The position numbers were made by a program, and so were the translations under genes. From contig JAAYRU010000015.1 in the NCBI GenBank assembly GCA_012518615.1, positions 1 through 39,390 on the forward strand: a stretch of 39,390 nt of DNA, written 5' to 3'. This DNA comes from Christensenellaceae bacterium. Lineage in GTDB: Bacteria > Bacillota > Clostridia > Christensenellales > Aristaeellaceae. Positions 24,167 through 34,320 of the stretch are shown here, one piece after another; position 1 is the stretch's first letter; each line of letters opens with the position of its first letter. The notes under the pieces are model-generated. The model ran no database searches. It saw only the letters and a program-made list of their open reading frames with translations, and had not been told where the DNA came from.

Positions 24167-27100
24167 GGATTTGGAAAAAACTGGTGTTTCCCCCTGCGTT
24201 TTAGGTATAGATACGCAAGAAGCGTAAGTAATCCAAGCCCTGCAAGCGTAAGTATTATTATAGGCGTGCTGTCGCCCGTTGGGGGTATATCAACGCAGTT
24301 TGAGAACTTGGCATTTGCTCTTGCCGTGCCGCCATCCTTACTATAGCTTACATCTGCGCTTAATTTGCCTCCCGACTCATTTACGCTTATCTTTACCTTT
24401 ATTTTGGATTTATCGTAAATAATATCGCTTGAAGCACCTATTACCTCTTCTATGCTATACATATACACACCCGGGTTTGAGAAGCCGCGCTTGCCAAATA
24501 CTATTTTGCCATCGGCATCGTTTCTCTGCCTATCAATTTCAAGCCCTGTGCTATCCCTAAGCACAAACTCAAACTGACCAGCTTTAAGGCTTGCACCTAT
24601 AAGCTCCTTATTGGCTGATATTGTTACGCCTATAGCTTGCGGCGGGTCGGGCTTGGGAGGCTCTGGCTTAGGCAGTGCATATGCGTTGTTAAAAACGGGT
24701 ATGCCGCCTGAGAAGCTTTCGCCATTTTTAAGTATGCTTATCTTTGCTTCAAGCACATTTGCCACATAGTTTTGCGTTACCTCTACATTGATTGTGTAAA
24801 CACTGTCATCGTATGTCATGTGCTCTATAGCGCCCTTAACTTCGTTTAAGGTAAAGCTGTAATTGCCAGCCTCTGAGAAGGTGATTTCAGGGAACACTAC
24901 ATCGCCGGCAGCGTTGTTTTTAGCTTCAATTTCTACGCCTTTGCCTTTAAGAAGGAAGTTGAACTCGCCGCCTTTTATATTATAGGTATCGCCACTTACG
25001 GTTTTATTAGCGCTAAATGCTATTTTAGCAGCGGGAAGGGGCGGTAGATAAGTGTTATCAAAAACCGGTATGCCGCCTGCAAAGCTTTCTCCATTTTTAA
25101 GTATGCTTGTAACTTTCGCTTCAAACTTATTGGTTACATAGTTTTGAGTTACCTCTACATTAATTGTGTACAGGCTGTCATCGTATGTCATGTGCGCTAT
25201 ATCGCCTTTAACTTCGCTTAGAGTAAAGCTGTAATTACCCGCCTTAGAGAAGGTGATTTCAGGGAAAATCACATAGCCCGCGGAATTGTTTTTAGCTTCA
25301 ACATCTATACCTTTGCCTTGTAGACGGAAAGCAAAGTCGCCTTCCTTTATTTTATACTCATCGCCACTTACGGTTTTCTGTGCGGCAAAGGATAATTTGC
25401 AGTTTTCCGGCGGAACAAATGTATTTGTAAACCTTATATGCCAGTCGAGCCCCGAAATGTCCTTTTCGCTCATTACATTATAGGTATTGTTGTTTACAAG
25501 CACATTGTGGTTAATCGCGCTAAACTCCTCTATGGAATAGACATATATGTTATCATACATATCCGTCATGGGGAGACCTTCCCATTTATATTCATATTTC
25601 CCCAAACCCGGTTCCCGCGAGTCTATTGTATATGGCCAATAGACTACTTCAGGTTCCGCCCCTTCTACGCCTTTAATTGTGCGCGTTGCTTGGAAAGGTA
25701 CGGGTTTATGGTCTTTAGGGTTGCCACCTTCCCATAGCTTAATTGCGTATCTATTTGTTGGCTGGGGTGAGAATTTATTTTCTATTGCGTTTTCATGCTG
25801 TGTTACAGCGTATTTACGCTCGTTTACTTTATTCGCGTTTACTGTATATGTTCCATTTTCAGCATGTCTTTCGCTAACGGTGTATATGTATGGTACGCCA
25901 TTATTGTCCGTTGCGGGGAGCGGGCTCCATACATAGGAATAATGGCTTTCGCCTGGTACATCAGGGAATATCTTAGGCTCAGGTGCAGAATCTACCTCTT
26001 TAGGCTCTCCGCCTTCTATATGGCGGGATAGCACTAATTCTACCGCATGATAGTCATCCGCCTTACCGCCTACCCATGTTTTGTATGCATTAAAGTCTGT
26101 TTTAGGTACTTGATAAGTGTTGGTTATATCATCGCCTATCTGCGTCATCTTGTACTTATTGCCATTTACATACCTGAAGCCGTCATTATCGGTAAGCTCC
26201 TTTACTTCGTATATGTAGAGAGTGCCGTTTATATCGGTTTTAGGTACGCCAGACCATGTATAATTGTACTTGTTAGGATTTACAATATCCTGCTCAACAG
26301 TGGGTGTAAATTCTGTTACAAGTTCCTTTTCCGCACCTACAATGCCAAGAGTTCTGTACAGCATAAGCGGCAATGCATAGTGATCTGCAGCGGGACCATT
26401 TACCCATGTTTTGGTTGCTTGTATGTTTATAGACCAAGGTTCGTATGTGTTTGTTATTACGCTGTTATCTACATTATATGTTGTTTTGTAGGGAAAAGTT
26501 TCGCTGTAAACAACTTCAGTAAGATCTGTTTCGCTTTTTACTTCTTTTACTGTGTATTCAAATTCTACACGGTTATTTGGATCCCATACTACATAATCAT
26601 ATTTAGGCAAATTTTCCCAAGTGTAACTTGTTGTGCCACTTGTTATTTTAACGGGGGACAAGTAGTTTACGCCACTACGCAAAAGCTGTAACCATATTGT
26701 AGGCTTTGTTTCAGGTCCGTTTACCCATACCTTGTTAGCTGTAAAGCTTGTTTTCTGGTATACATTTTCAACTGTTGCGCCTTTGGCAGTTGCCGTTACT
26801 ACAGTGCCTTTTTTATAATCATCAGGCATTGTTGTTTCATTTATAGTGTAGTAGTAATGTACATCGCCATTATATGTTCCGCCGTCTTTTGTAGGTCCGT
26901 TGTAAGTTCCTGTTGTAGGCAGAGTAATTGTATATGTCCATGGGCTAAATTCACCATGTAAATCATCAGGCAAAGGATTAGGATATTCGTCTGCTATGCC
27001 GTTCATTTCAATGGCAGGTTTAGTGGGGTCTGAAGGATCTACTATGAATGGTACAGTGATAATGTGTTGAGAATCGCTATAAGGTTTGTCGCCGTCCGGT

Positions 27101-30100
27101 ACAGGTGCGCTGTTAAGTATTGCTTGATTTATAGTCATGGTTACTAATGTTTCATTGACAACAGGTACAGGCACAGGTCCATCCCACACCTTACGCACAG
27201 TACGGGCATTAGGCCAATATTTATTTGTTATTTTGTTGCCTACAACGGTTTCGCCTTCCTTAATTTCTTCATTCTTATATATGTAGTTATGAGGCACACT
27301 AGGCTCTATAACCTTGTATACAGATTTTATTCTTTCGCCTGTTACGCTATCAACTGCGCCGTCTTTCCTGTACATGGGAAGATTATTCCAAATATGCTCC
27401 GGAGATGTTATTTTTTTCCATTCATCACTTGGAATAAATGTTTGCGGCTCGCCATACGGCTCACCATCTCTTAACAGTTGCAGTTCTACTTCGGTGTGCG
27501 TAAGACCGGTTGCGTCACCATGAGTACCCACATCCCAAATTTTTTGACCCTTATATGTAGTAGTTACATACTCATTATTAAAGCTTATATTATCAACTGT
27601 TGCTTGGCTAAGCTTATCTTTATATACAGTGATGGCGGTCAAATCGCCTGTTACACTATCCTTAGTAACAGTTACCGTTACATCAAACTTTGTAGTATCG
27701 TATGTTACACTATCAAGGCTGCCTATTAATTCCTCTACGCTATAGTTATAAACACCGGCGCTATCGTAGTAAATTGTAGCAAAGCTGGCATTACCTGCCA
27801 CCCCATCATTTGCGGTAGGTGATGTAATTGTTTGAATAATATTTCCCCCACCGTCCTTAAGCAAGAAAGTAAATTCCCCCGCTTCCATGTTTCTACCTGT
27901 AAGCGTTTTTGACAAAGGAATTGCTACCTCTGTATATTTCTGCTTATGGTATGTGGTTTCGCTGCTTAATGTTACGCTTTTACCGTATACACTTTTTATT
28001 GTTGCTGTGTTGTTAAAATCTACAGGTTTATTTTCCGCCATTGGCAGCACGCGGCAGGGTATTATAAGGCTTATCTTTTCTTTACCTGCAAGCGAAATTA
28101 TGCGGATAGTTATTTTATTGCCATTAATGCTCTGCACATCGGCGCGGGTAGAAACGCTTATATTGTGCTTGGTACTTGTATTATCATCAAGCATTACCTC
28201 AATGTTTGAGGCGTCTATAGCAAGACCTGCAGGTATATTATCCTCAACAATAATATCCTGTATGCTTTGGGCTAGGTTGTTATTGCTGAAATTAAGCGTA
28301 TAATTTATGGTATCTCCGCCATATACTATTGTGGGATTAAGCTCTGTGCCTGTAGCAGGGTCTGAAACTTTGCTAAATTCCATACCCATATCCTTAAGCG
28401 CTACGGTTACGGGGTTGCAGGCTTCAATTGAGGGTACATCGTCCCAAGCGCCTGTAAGCGAGCTCTTTTTATTTACACAAAACGCCTTGTTGTATGCAAG
28501 ATAGTCCCTACCTTCGGCTACCGAATAGTATTCTCTAATATCAACAGGCGCACGCATGGTAATGTTTACAAGTACGGATACACCGGGTTTGGCTACAAAG
28601 TCCGTTACACCGTTTGTCGTCTTGCGAAGGTCAAACGCAAGCGCTGTAACCTGCCCGGGGTCTGCTGGGGGATTGGCATCCCAGTCTATCCATGTTGTAC
28701 CTTTGTTATTATCTAGATGATTGGCATTCCCGCGTATTTCGTTATCAGTAATGCTTCGCGTTGTATAGTAGGTTTTAACACCTATACCCCTTGATTTTGC
28801 ATGGCTAACATCAACATTTACAAGGCTGCCCTGCCAGTGGTTGGGGGTATCATAGGCATTTTCAAGTATATCATAGTATATTAGGTTTTTCGCGCTGGCA
28901 ACAGCATTTTCAAGCCTTAGCCTGTATGTATACTCTCCGCCTGCCTGTACCCTTACAAAATCGCCAAATGCGGGGTTTTCTGGAGAGGCTACCGCCTTGT
29001 TAAAGCCAAGCTCTGCAGCGTCTAGAGGCTTATAGTAAGGCGTGGCGTTTGCATACAGAAAGCTCTTTGCCGTGTCCGCAGGATTGCCGTCCCTGTTAAG
29101 GTCGGTAAAGGCATGTTTTAAGTTTGAAGGTATATATCCGCTTGCGGCATTATCCGGATAGGCGTTATAAAATTCGCCGTTTTGGGTTTCATATGCAGAA
29201 TAATTGTAAATAGTAGTGCCGTTATCTATTGCGTTTAGCCATGTGTTATACAGGTTAAACGTAAGTATCATTCCGCTTTGGAGCGTGCTATATGATGTAC
29301 CATGCTTTATAAAGTTAAGGTTTGTGTAACTTTCAGGCGCTTGGGCATGTACTATAAGCATTGTCCTTCCCGAGCCCTTCCAGTTATCATGAACTTCTAT
29401 GCGGGTGGGGAAGTTTACATAGGCGGGCGCTTTTTTCAGCGCATCTTTTGGATTATTTTTATTATAATCATTACCCGTGGTACCATAGCCCGTAACTGTT
29501 ATTGTACTTAAATCCGCATATGTACCGGGAGGAAGCAAATCGTAGAATGTGCTTATCTTCTGTTCTACTAGATACTTGCCCTTAAGAACCTCATCAAGCG
29601 CTACTTCGGGATGTTGTATTTCCGTATACGCATTAAGGGTTATGGGGAAATAAAAGCGTGAAGTGAGTATGTCATTCACAGGCGCACTCCAGCTTTTATG
29701 GTGGTAACCTGTTCCCCTAACGCGAGTTAATGTGTGGCTTGCATTGTATGAACGGCTGGTTACTACTTTATTATTATTATCTAGAGAGCGGCAATACGCA
29801 TAGTTTCTTACATATGTACTCTGTCTATCCTTTATAAGCCCTAGCACCTTTTCCGACGGGAGCAGCTGGGTGGTGAGATAGCTGGCATTAAAGTATACAC
29901 GAATAACTTTATCGGTATATATATATTTAACGCCCGTAGTGCCTTCGGGCAGGGGTATATCTAGATAGCTGCCTGTGGCTACGCTGCTTGTGTTACCAAT
30001 AGGGGTATAGGAATATTGCCCATTTGCCTGTTTTTGTATGGTGGCATAATCGCTCCATACGCCGTTTTTCTTTACTTGTAATGTGAGGGGTTCATAATCG

Positions 30101-31569
30101 GCATTGGGTTTTGCAACATAATTATAGGAAGTTGTAACGGTAGACGGAATATACGCAGTGAAGCCTTGGAAATAAAGCCTACTGTATTGATAATCCCCGT
30201 CTGTAAGGTCAGTTCCGGCAAGCTGCAATCTGTCGTCATATAATTCTGATGTATAGGGAAGTACGCCGTATACGCCATCTTGCTCTGTATGCCTCCAGCC
30301 TTGGGTATAGCCGTAGAAATAGAAGTTGCCTCTGTTGCCGCCATATCCACTAGTAAGCGTAACAGGGATCGGGTTTTGTTCATCATTAAACTCAAGCTTA
30401 TTTATCGCGCCATAGCTTGTTCCGTAATTATACTTATACATATATGCATAGTTTCCGGGCACAGTTGGCGGAGGCGTTACAGGGTTTTGCACATAATTAT
30501 AGCTTGAATTTGCTGTTCTGCTGTCCCTTGCGCCGTCTACACCTTCAAGCGCCAAATCTACTTTGTTGCGAACTGTTGCTTTGCCATCTTTATCAAGCAG
30601 TGTTTTGGGATACATATAATATACATAAGAATACCAAGTAGCGCTGCTAGATGGACTGGGGTTGTTTACCGTAGCAAACGGGTTATTGATTGTGTTATTA
30701 TATTCATCAAGAGTGCATCTTTTCAAACCATTTGTTTTCGACGACTCAACAGCAAACAATGTACCATAGTCATCGCTTGCAGGTATTGTTTCTTTAAAGC
30801 TCACACTATACGGCTGCGTATCATTATAACCTGCATTGCCGTAAATGCGCCAACAGATAAAGAAATAATCATCGGTATTAATACCGGTAGGAGCTGCGCC
30901 CCATCTGCTCTGCCATGTTCTATACACTGAATAACTGTATTTGGAAAGTGAGCTTAAATCGGCGTTTGTAATATATTCTATGTTTAAATTGTTAGATGCG
31001 TATCTTTCTGTTGTATTGGTATCACTGCTAAGCACATCCATAGTAGCATTGAATGTGTTTTTGTATCCGTTTTTAACTTCGGAGGGTTTTACATTATATT
31101 TAACCTGTACCTTAAGGAAGAAGTTGTCCTCTATAGGAGCATAGTTTGATATAACTATTTCGTCAGTAGCGGAGTCATAACGCCAGTTGAATTTAGTTGC
31201 GGCGTTTGGCGGCTCTGATATATCAGTGTTGGCGAGGTCATACTTGGGAAGCGGCACTTCGAATGTGCCTATTTTGTTGCCTGCTCTATCGGTAAATATA
31301 TGGGCGGGTATGCGTATCTCCGCCGCATATTTACCTGCATTGCCCGTAAATGAAAAGTTTAAGTTTACTATATGTTCCGTTGGATTGTTACGGGCAGGTT
31401 TGCATACGGAAGAAGAATTATAGGCATCTTGGCTTATAGTGCAGTATTGACTGTTAACCCAATTTATAATATGCGTATCCGAAGCTGCGCTTACATTTAT
31501 TAACAAAAGCAGCATTAGCGCAATAAGCGCAGATAGTGTTGCAAGTTTAATTACTGTATGTTTTTTCAA
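24163..31569 (-). CDS. Giant sortase-anchored Cna-B/pilin-domain surface adhesin
   Basis: A 2468-residue cell-wall protein. A signal peptide ends near residue 29 (INVSAASD). Residues ~30-1050 match no family I can name but are rich in Tyr, Asn and Thr. A DUF11-like segment follows (about 1060-1170, EFSKVSDPATG), then a pilin/FctA-type domain (~1215-1335, SKTLTGRNMEAGEF), six Cna-B-like domains with recurring K-x-W starts (about 1340, 1460, 1613, 1716, 1826, 1945), and three more FctA-type domains (~2057, ~2187, ~2317). The C-terminus has IPPTG (2428-2432), a hydrophobic span and KRRGK, a variant LPXTG sorting signal. Cna-B and FctA folds usually carry Lys-Asn isopeptide bonds. No sortase gene is near. 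Likely a stalk-like adhesin; its ligand is unknown. Confidence 0.9.
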   Translation of the reverse strand: MKKHTVIKLATLSALIALMLLLLINVSAASDTHIINWVNSQYCTISQDAYNSSSVCKPARNNPTEHIVNLNFSFTGNAGKYAAEIRIPAHIFTDRAGNKIGTFEVPLPKYDLANTDISEPPNAATKFNWRYDSATDEIVISNYAPIEDNFFLKVQVKYNVKPSEVKNGYKNTFNATMDVLSSDTNTTERYASNNLNIEYITNADLSSLSKYSYSVYRTWQSRWGAAPTGINTDDYFFICWRIYGNAGYNDTQPYSVSFKETIPASDDYGTLFAVESSKTNGLKRCTLDEYNNTINNPFATVNNPSPSSSATWYSYVYYMYPKTLLDKDGKATVRNKVDLALEGVDGARDSRTANSSYNYVQNPVTPPPTVPGNYAYMYKYNYGTSYGAINKLEFNDEQNPIPVTLTSGYGGNRGNFYFYGYTQGWRHTEQDGVYGVLPYTSELYDDRLQLAGTDLTDGDYQYSRLYFQGFTAYIPSTVTTSYNYVAKPNADYEPLTLQVKKNGVWSDYATIQKQANGQYSYTPIGNTSSVATGSYLDIPLPEGTTGVKYIYTDKVIRVYFNASYLTTQLLPSEKVLGLIKDRQSTYVRNYAYCRSLDNNNKVVTSRSYNASHTLTRVRGTGYHHKSWSAPVNDILTSRFYFPITLNAYTEIQHPEVALDEVLKGKYLVEQKISTFYDLLPPGTYADLSTITVTGYGTTGNDYNKNNPKDALKKAPAYVNFPTRIEVHDNWKGSGRTMLIVHAQAPESYTNLNFIKHGTSYSTLQSGMILTFNLYNTWLNAIDNGTTIYNYSAYETQNGEFYNAYPDNAASGYIPSNLKHAFTDLNRDGNPADTAKSFLYANATPYYKPLDAAELGFNKAVASPENPAFGDFVRVQAGGEYTYRLRLENAVASAKNLIYYDILENAYDTPNHWQGSLVNVDVSHAKSRGIGVKTYYTTRSITDNEIRGNANHLDNNKGTTWIDWDANPPADPGQVTALAFDLRKTTNGVTDFVAKPGVSVLVNITMRAPVDIREYYSVAEGRDYLAYNKAFCVNKKSSLTGAWDDVPSIEACNPVTVALKDMGMEFSKVSDPATGTELNPTIVYGGDTINYTLNFSNNNLAQSIQDIIVEDNIPAGLAIDASNIEVMLDDNTSTKHNISVSTRADVQSINGNKITIRIISLAGKEKISLIIPCRVLPMAENKPVDFNNTATIKSVYGKSVTLSSETTYHKQKYTEVAIPLSKTLTGRNMEAGEFTFLLKDGGGNIIQTITSPTANDGVAGNASFATIYYDSAGVYNYSVEELIGSLDSVTYDTTKFDVTVTVTKDSVTGDLTAITVYKDKLSQATVDNISFNNEYVTTTYKGQKIWDVGTHGDATGLTHTEVELQLLRDGEPYGEPQTFIPSDEWKKITSPEHIWNNLPMYRKDGAVDSVTGERIKSVYKVIEPSVPHNYIYKNEEIKEGETVVGNKITNKYWPNARTVRKVWDGPVPVPVVNETLVTMTINQAILNSAPVPDGDKPYSDSQHIITVPFIVDPSDPTKPAIEMNGIADEYPNPLPDDLHGEFSPWTYTITLPTTGTYNGPTKDGGTYNGDVHYYYTINETTMPDDYKKGTVVTATAKGATVENVYQKTSFTANKVWVNGPETKPTIWLQLLRSGVNYLSPVKITSGTTSYTWENLPKYDYVVWDPNNRVEFEYTVKEVKSETDLTEVVYSETFPYKTTYNVDNSVITNTYEPWSINIQATKTWVNGPAADHYALPLMLYRTLGIVGAEKELVTEFTPTVEQDIVNPNKYNYTWSGVPKTDINGTLYIYEVKELTDNDGFRYVNGNKYKMTQIGDDITNTYQVPKTDFNAYKTWVGGKADDYHAVELVLSRHIEGGEPKEVDSAPEPKIFPDVPGESHYSYVWSPLPATDNNGVPYIYTVSERHAENGTYTVNANKVNERKYAVTQHENAIENKFSPQPTNRYAIKLWEGGNPKDHKPVPFQATRTIKGVEGAEPEVVYWPYTIDSREPGLGKYEYKWEGLPMTDMYDNIYVYSIEEFSAINHNVLVNNNTYNVMSEKDISGLDWHIRFTNTFVPPENCKLSFAAQKTVSGDEYKIKEGDFAFRLQGKGIDVEAKNNSAGYVIFPEITFSKAGNYSFTLSEVKGDIAHMTYDDSLYTINVEVTQNYVTNKFEAKVTSILKNGESFAGGIPVFDNTYLPPLPAAKIAFSANKTVSGDTYNIKGGEFNFLLKGKGVEIEAKNNAAGDVVFPEITFSEAGNYSFTLNEVKGAIEHMTYDDSVYTINVEVTQNYVANVLEAKISILKNGESFSGGIPVFNNAYALPKPEPPKPDPPQAIGVTISANKELIGASLKAGQFEFVLRDSTGLEIDRQRNDADGKIVFGKRGFSNPGVYMYSIEEVIGASSDIIYDKSKIKVKISVNESGGKLSADVSYSKDGGTARANAKFSNCVDIPPTGDSTPIIILTLAGLGLLTLLAYLYLKRRGKHQFFPNP
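24680..25417 (-). repeat. Tandem duplication of a pilin-type domain within the adhesin
   Basis: Two ~369-nt units (123 residues) encode closely similar FctA-type domains, each with KTVSGD near the start, FPEITFS-AGNYSF in the middle and ILKNGESF-GGIPVF at the end. For example, ATGCCGCCTG recurs at 24701 and 25070, exactly 369 nt apart. The last domain before the anchor is a more distant relative. This suggests unequal recombination and variable stalk length. Confidence 0.75.
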
Positions 31570-31617
31570 AATAGCCCTCCTATAAACCTTACTTAAGAGT
31601 TTCCTAAAAGCGGCTTG

Positions 31618-31646
31618 ATTATACCCTATTATCTTTCATGCTGCAA
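31618..31646 (-). promoter_or_regulatory. Promoter of the adhesin gene
   Basis: TTGCAG (31646-31641) and a perfect TATAAT (31623-31618), 17 bp apart, about 50 bp before the adhesin start; the ribosome site AGGAGGG lies between. The rest of the 313-bp gap upstream is AT-rich and holds only this promoter and the rqcH terminator. Confidence 0.75.
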
Positions 31647-31775
31647 GCAAAAATCGTACCGAAGTATAATTGACAGTTAGTTATATTCTCCACAAGCGTA
31701 GCCACTGATTACGATATAAAACCTATATACAGTTTTTTAGATGAGTGATGAGTATAATATAATAAAGCAAAATCA

Positions 31776-31804
31776 AATGGGGCGCATATTCAGCCCCATT
31801 TTCT
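31776..31804. terminator. Terminator after rqcH
   Basis: AATGGGGC (31776-31783) and GCCCCATT (31793-31800) form a perfect 8-bp stem with a 9-nt loop. Leftward, the tail is TTGATTTTG; rightward it is TTTTC. It probably ends the six-gene rqcH operon, although the leftward U-tract is imperfect. Confidence 0.65.
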
Positions 31805-31882
31805 GTGTGTTTCTAGCATATAATACTTGTTTTGTAATTAACAAACAAACGACAATTAATACTATAGAAAAACCAAAATATG

Positions 31883-33613
31883 TTATTCTACCAGTTTCAT
31901 AGCGTTTATTTCTCCCACATCAGCTGAAACAAAAATCGTCTTATTATTTGTAAAGCTTACATGTGCAAGGGCGGATGAGGGGATTTTTTTAACGTATTTT
32001 CTTAGGCAGTAGTCTATTTCAGTTGCGCTTCCCCTGTTTTTAGAGTAATAGCAGGCGAGTTTAGCTGCCTGAATAAGCGTATTTTCGGGCACTTCTTTGC
32101 CTTCTGTTTTAATTAGCACATGCGATGCTGGTATGCCTTTGGCGTGCAGCCATATATCATCACCACTTGATGAGCGAAGTATTTCCTCATTCTGTTTGCT
32201 GTTTCTGCCTACCATAATAACAAAGCCATCTGAGGACATATATCGCATGAGGTGGCTTGGTTTATCCCTGCGCTTATGTTTAGCTTGCTTACTTCTCCTC
32301 TTTTTAATAAGCCCTGCGTTTTCGGCGTTTTCTCTCACAGACAAAATATCTTCCATATTTTCAGCGTTGTCAAGCTCGTATAAGCATTGCTCAGCAAGCG
32401 CCTTTTGCTTTTCAGCTTCCGCCATTTGTCCCTTGGCAAGTTTTGCTCCTGTATCCGCCTTTCTATAAAGCTTAAAATACCTTTGGGCGTTTTCGCTAAG
32501 CCCAATAGAAGGCTCCAGCGGTATTGAAATAAGCTCCATATTTTCGCTGTAATAGTTGGGAACTTCCACTTCGCTTGCTCCCCTTGGCACCGGGCTATAA
32601 TGCCCTGTAAGCAGCTCCCCATATATGCGGTATTTCTGTATATCTTCCTCGCTTGAAAGCTTATCTATGCAGGCGGATATGCGCTTATCGTAGCGCTTTA
32701 CAGATGAGCGCAGCGCCTTTCTAAGGCTCGCCGCAGCTTGGTCTATGCGGTTTTTGCTGTCCTTAGCTGTGTAAAGGCTATCAAGCGCTGTGGATATATT
32801 CTCCGTGCGCTTTGCATTACCCTTTGTTAAATAAGGGAAAGGCAGAGCTTCAACGGGTTCGCCATCATTATTAAGCAGCAGGCATGGCTCGTATAATTTA
32901 TCAATATCGCTAAAAAACAGGCTAATTTCTTCCGCTAATTTATGTGTATCTTTAAGTTCCTCAATATTGGGAGATATTTCACCTGTAAGTCTGTATGATA
33001 TCTCCTTTGCGGTAGCAGGGCTTATGCCCATAATATTTTCACGCAGGAATACATCTAGCCTGCCGCTAAAACCACGCTCCAAAAGCTTAGAAGGCTCTAT
33101 TTTGTTAGGCTCTATTTTTTTCTGCACGGGGGGCATATCATATATTAGCCCAGGGAAAAGCTGCCTTACCCTGCTCATATCCCCAGTTACCCGCCTTATT
33201 GCGTCTATTATTATGCCATCTGATACTAGGCTCAAATTGCTATGCTTGCCCATGGCTTCAAAGTACAGGTATTTAATTGTTTCATCGCCTAATTCGCTGC
33301 GGCTTAATACATCTATACGCAGTAACCTATCTGAAAAAAGCTGCTGAACACCTAGTATGCGCCCGCCCTGCAAATGCTTACGCATAAGCATTAGAAACAT
33401 AGGCGCTTCGCTTGGGTTTTGGAAGGACTGCTGCGTTTCATGTATCCTCGTGCACGCAGGCGCGGCTGCTATGAGCAGCCTTATGTTTTCGCCCTTATTT
33501 CTAAGTTGAAGTACAAGCATATCCTTGTAAGGCTGGCTTATCCTATCCACCCTTGCGCCACTTATACGACTACCCAGTTCTTTGGCTAAAAAGCCCAACA
33601 TTAAGCCATCCAT
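31883..33613 (-). CDS. rqcH: RqcH / NFACT ribosome-quality-control protein
   Basis: Bacterial homologue of Rqc2/NEMF, 576 residues. In the family it binds 50S subunits carrying stalled peptidyl-tRNA and recruits Ala-tRNA to add C-terminal alanine tails that mark the chain for proteolysis; older names are FbpA or YloA. The NFACT-N domain spans about 1-180 with the functionally required Asp-Arg pair at D95-R96; a helix-hairpin-helix region and long coiled coil follow (about 180-430). The NFACT-R domain is about 445-560 with DDIWLHAKGIPASHV. It overlaps the GNAT stop by 13 nt and has an AAAGGA ribosome site. Last gene of a six-gene operon that also carries an alanyl-tRNA synthetase. Confidence 0.93.
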   Translation of the reverse strand: MDGLMLGFLAKELGSRISGARVDRISQPYKDMLVLQLRNKGENIRLLIAAAPACTRIHETQQSFQNPSEAPMFLMLMRKHLQGGRILGVQQLFSDRLLRIDVLSRSELGDETIKYLYFEAMGKHSNLSLVSDGIIIDAIRRVTGDMSRVRQLFPGLIYDMPPVQKKIEPNKIEPSKLLERGFSGRLDVFLRENIMGISPATAKEISYRLTGEISPNIEELKDTHKLAEEISLFFSDIDKLYEPCLLLNNDGEPVEALPFPYLTKGNAKRTENISTALDSLYTAKDSKNRIDQAAASLRKALRSSVKRYDKRISACIDKLSSEEDIQKYRIYGELLTGHYSPVPRGASEVEVPNYYSENMELISIPLEPSIGLSENAQRYFKLYRKADTGAKLAKGQMAEAEKQKALAEQCLYELDNAENMEDILSVRENAENAGLIKKRRSKQAKHKRRDKPSHLMRYMSSDGFVIMVGRNSKQNEEILRSSSGDDIWLHAKGIPASHVLIKTEGKEVPENTLIQAAKLACYYSKNRGSATEIDYCLRKYVKKIPSSALAHVSFTNNKTIFVSADVGEINAMKLVE

Positions 33614-34320
33614 AGTTCGTCCTTTGAAAGCCAGCTTATAGTGCCCTTGCTTTTTTCCATGCCTATCCTCTTTTGAAGCATAAGAGAAGCCTGATTGTTT
33701 TTCACCACATGCCCATAGGGTATTTCGCCAAGCTCAAGCAGCCTATTTATAAGAAGCGCTTGAAGCGTATATCCCATCCCGCGCCTGCGGAATTTTTCAA
33801 ATATGTGCAGCATTCCCATAGTGCCTTCCTTATGCAAGCCTATAAAGCCCACCCATTCGCCATTCATATATCCGCCGTAAAGCCTGCCTGAAAGTATAGC
33901 GTTTTTTATGCCCTCTGTACTCATAAGGCTATAATGCTCATCTATAATATAAAGCTGATTTATATTTATAGGCGATATATGCACATCATCAGCTACTAGT
34001 ATAGGCTCTTTTTTAAGGTACGCCACCGTATAGCAGGGTAAAGCAAGCTTTAGAGAATACATATCCTTAAGCTTGTTATCAAAAGAGGGCAAGTCGCTTA
34101 TTATAAGCTCAATATCATTTGTACCTTTAAGCACGCTAAGCGCTGCTTCATCACTATTTGCCATGAGCAGGTGAAGGTTCATATATTCAGCGTACATAAG
34201 CGCAGCGTCATCTGTTGCCCTTATAATAAAGGCAAGCCCCTTTGAATATTGCTCGCTATAAGTGAGCCTTTCAAGGGGCTTTTGCTTGATTAAATTTTCA
34301 ACTTGTTGTTTTGGGTTCAT
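33601..34320 (-). CDS. GNAT-family acetyltransferase
   Basis: Probable acyl-CoA N-acyltransferase, 239 residues. The C-terminal ~110 residues form a GNAT/FR47-like fold with the acetyl-CoA-binding loop RRRGMG (178-183) and the late motif VVKNNQASLMLQKRIGM. The N-terminal ~120 residues are not recognised and may recognise substrate. It is squeezed between alaS (4-nt overlap) and rqcH (13-nt overlap), so translation of the three is coupled. The acceptor is unknown; in this context a protein N-terminus, tRNA or aminoacyl moiety is conceivable, but that is guesswork. The start is set by the ATGA-type overlap with alaS. Confidence 0.85.
   Translation of the reverse strand: MNPKQQVENLIKQKPLERLTYSEQYSKGLAFIIRATDDAALMYAEYMNLHLLMANSDEAALSVLKGTNDIELIISDLPSFDNKLKDMYSLKLALPCYTVAYLKKEPILVADDVHISPININQLYIIDEHYSLMSTEGIKNAILSGRLYGGYMNGEWVGFIGLHKEGTMGMLHIFEKFRRRGMGYTLQALLINRLLELGEIPYGHVVKNNQASLMLQKRIGMEKSKGTISWLSKDELWMA

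Noticed and set aside
24680-25417. CRISPR-like or satellite repeat
   Set aside because: The 369-nt periodicity is two coding pilin-type domains inside one open frame.
26047-26691. 214-codon ORF antisense to the adhesin
   Set aside because: It is a shadow frame within the Cna-B repeat region, rich in Tyr/Cys/Ile as expected from reverse-strand translation, with no ribosome site.
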